Shown in pieces: positions 12,278-13,345 of a stretch of 13,345 nt of DNA (position 1 is its first letter; each line of letters starts with the position of its first letter). The notes under the pieces were generated by a model that was given only the letters and a program-made list of their open reading frames with translations, searched no databases and was not told where the DNA came from. Origin of the DNA: Chloroflexota bacterium (lineage in GTDB: Bacteria; Chloroflexota; UBA6077; CF-72); contig JAFAPL010000054.1 of NCBI GenBank assembly GCA_019247135.1, forward strand, positions 1 to 13,345, read 5' to 3'. The position numbers were made by a program, and so were the translations under genes.

Positions 12278-13345
12278 CGAGGCGCCTCGGTCGCCGCGAT
12301 CGTTCGCACGCCGTAATAGCGCGCCACGCACACGTTGAACCAGTTGGATCGGTCCGGTCCGACGAAGTTCTCGCCGAGGAACTGCGGCAATGGGGGCACG
12401 GTGACGTCCGCCTGACCCTGGTCTCGGCTCGTTCTGATCTGCTGGTCTTCGCCGTCCCAAGCGGCCGCGTACTGGGCCGTGCTGGCGAGATCCGGCAGCG
12501 TCGTCCACGCGACGAACAGCGGCACGCCGACGACGAGAGCCACAGCCAGCCAGCTGACTGCACGCGGCACGGCGGCGGCGAGCAGGTCCGACGCGGCGTA
12601 GCCGATGAACAAGAGATACGAAATCAGCAGCACTCCGGGAACGATCAATGAGCGTGCTGGCGGATTTCCATTCTGCGCATAAAACGACGGGAAATAACAG
12701 AAAGGCAGCGCAATCGCGACGATCGCGGTGACCGTCGCCAGCGTCTGCGCGGTCACGCCCGGCGCGCGCCAGCCGTCGGGGACCAGCATGCGCACAACGC
12801 CCGGTCCGACGAGGCACATCAGGACGGTCAATGGGAAAAATCGCAGCAGGCGCACCACTTGAAAGAAGGCAGTCGCGGTCGCTGCCGAGAGCGCAAGCCA
12901 CAGGTCGGCGGGCGCGCCGCCACCCATTCTGTAGGTCGTCGCCGGTGCGACGACGATGATGGCCAGCGCGATGACCCCGCCGGCGAGAGCCGCGACGAGA
13001 TGCGGAACGGCGACGTTTCTGAGGTTGTTCATGCCGCGCTGCACGCACGCGACGAGCGCTAAGGTGAGCACGACGTTCTGCGGAATGAGATAGGTCTCTG
13101 ACAGGCCGCCAGCGAAGAGCGTGATGAGCCCGCTGACCGCGAGGCCGACTGCACTTACGCGCCCGATGCGAACCGCGCGTACGATCCACCCGCCCAGGAA
13201 TGTCGCCATGATGAGCGGCAGCAGATAGGTGAGCATGCCCGTCTGCCAGTACAACGACTGACCGAGGTCAGGCGCGGTCTGTAACGTTGCCACCGCCGCA
13301 AGCTCCGCGAGGAGGAATGCCGCGACTCCGCCGAGCCGCAGCTGC
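12274..13345 (-). CDS. DUF6056-like polytopic membrane protein (5' end outside window)
   Basis: The 356 visible residues run in from the window edge (LRLGGVAAFLLAELAAVATL) and contain about eight hydrophobic helices. Two short pieces resemble the DUF6056 family of bacterial membrane proteins: W-Q-T-G-M-L-T-Y-L-L-P-L and, later, FAGGLSETYLIPQN, where 'aGG...E' follows a helix. The function of DUF6056 proteins is unknown; they often occur in surface glycan loci and are thought to be GT-C-like. The last 75 residues are soluble and end in GVRTIAATEAPR. A GTG at 13293 is not the start, because good coding sequence with a hydrophobic helix continues to the edge at 13345. The stop overlaps the next gene's CTG by four bases, pointing to translational coupling with the GT39-like enzyme downstream. 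Membrane location is sure; the family call is tentative. Confidence 0.72.
   Translation of the reverse strand, partial: QLRLGGVAAFLLAELAAVATLQTAPDLGQSLYWQTGMLTYLLPLIMATFLGGWIVRAVRIGRVSAVGLAVSGLITLFAGGLSETYLIPQNVVLTLALVACVQRGMNNLRNVAVPHLVAALAGGVIALAIIVVAPATTYRMGGGAPADLWLALSAATATAFFQVVRLLRFFPLTVLMCLVGPGVVRMLVPDGWRAPGVTAQTLATVTAIVAIALPFCYFPSFYAQNGNPPARSLIVPGVLLISYLLFIGYAASDLLAAAVPRAVSWLAVALVVGVPLFVAWTTLPDLASTAQYAAAWDGEDQQIRTSRDQGQADVTVPPLPQFLGENFVGPDRSNWFNVCVARYYGVRTIAATEAPR

Noticed and set aside
12278..13189. N-terminal extension of the GT39-like frame ending at 10769
   Set aside because: It overlaps the DUF6056-like gene on the same strand in another frame and is arginine-rich; the hydrophobic protein begins only after the CTGA overlap.
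1..13345. tRNA or rRNA genes, CRISPR repeats, insertion sequences, inverted repeat ends
   Set aside because: I read both strands for these and saw none; no long direct repeats or transposase motifs are present.

Overview
This is a high-GC window (about two thirds G+C by eye) from a bacterium. It holds 13 protein-coding genes, two of them cut by the window edges, and no RNA gene, insertion sequence, CRISPR array or recognisable intrinsic terminator. The content is a cell-surface glycan locus: two cytoplasmic GT4-type glycosyltransferases (one partial), four or five polytopic GT-C/GT39-like or related membrane proteins, a glutamine-dependent amidotransferase of the asparagine synthase type, and a SAM methyltransferase. 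Several small accessory proteins of unknown role sit among them. The gene style fits a high-GC soil or freshwater lineage such as Chloroflexota or a deep Actinomycetota-like group: TANNNT -10 boxes placed directly before GTG or ATG starts, and large GT39-like families. The phylum is an inference and is not proven by this sequence.

Layout from left to right. 1-233 (-) is the N-terminus of a GT4 glycosyltransferase. It diverges from 260-1726 (+), a GT-C-like membrane protein, across 26 bp. 1570-1953 (-) is a small two-helix membrane protein whose 3' end overlaps the preceding gene. It diverges from 2002-2571 (+), a putative Tat-type lipoprotein. 5397-2534 (-) is a coupled pair, methyltransferase then asparagine-synthase-like amidotransferase, converging on the lipoprotein gene with a 38 bp overlap. 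It diverges from a plus-strand run at 5419-9232: GT4 glycosyltransferase, a GT-C-like protein paralogous to the first one, a solute-binding-like protein with no signal peptide, and a two-helix membrane protein. This run collides with a minus-strand run at 13345-9142: a DUF6056-like membrane protein (5' end outside the window) and two GT39-like membrane transferases.

How the genes could work together (inference): the GT4 enzymes build a lipid-linked sugar inside the cell, the methyltransferase and amidotransferase decorate it, and the GT-C proteins transfer or polymerise it on the outer face of the membrane. The lipoprotein, the two small membrane proteins and the signal-less binding-protein-like subunit are the least explained parts and are the best candidates for something new.

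No stretch longer than 48 bp lacks a gene. Two of the three divergent junctions carry a symmetric TANNNTA box that can serve as a -10 element in both directions. All three convergent junctions are overlapping genes. First genes of transcription units look leaderless, whereas downstream genes have short overlaps or Shine-Dalgarno-like bases.
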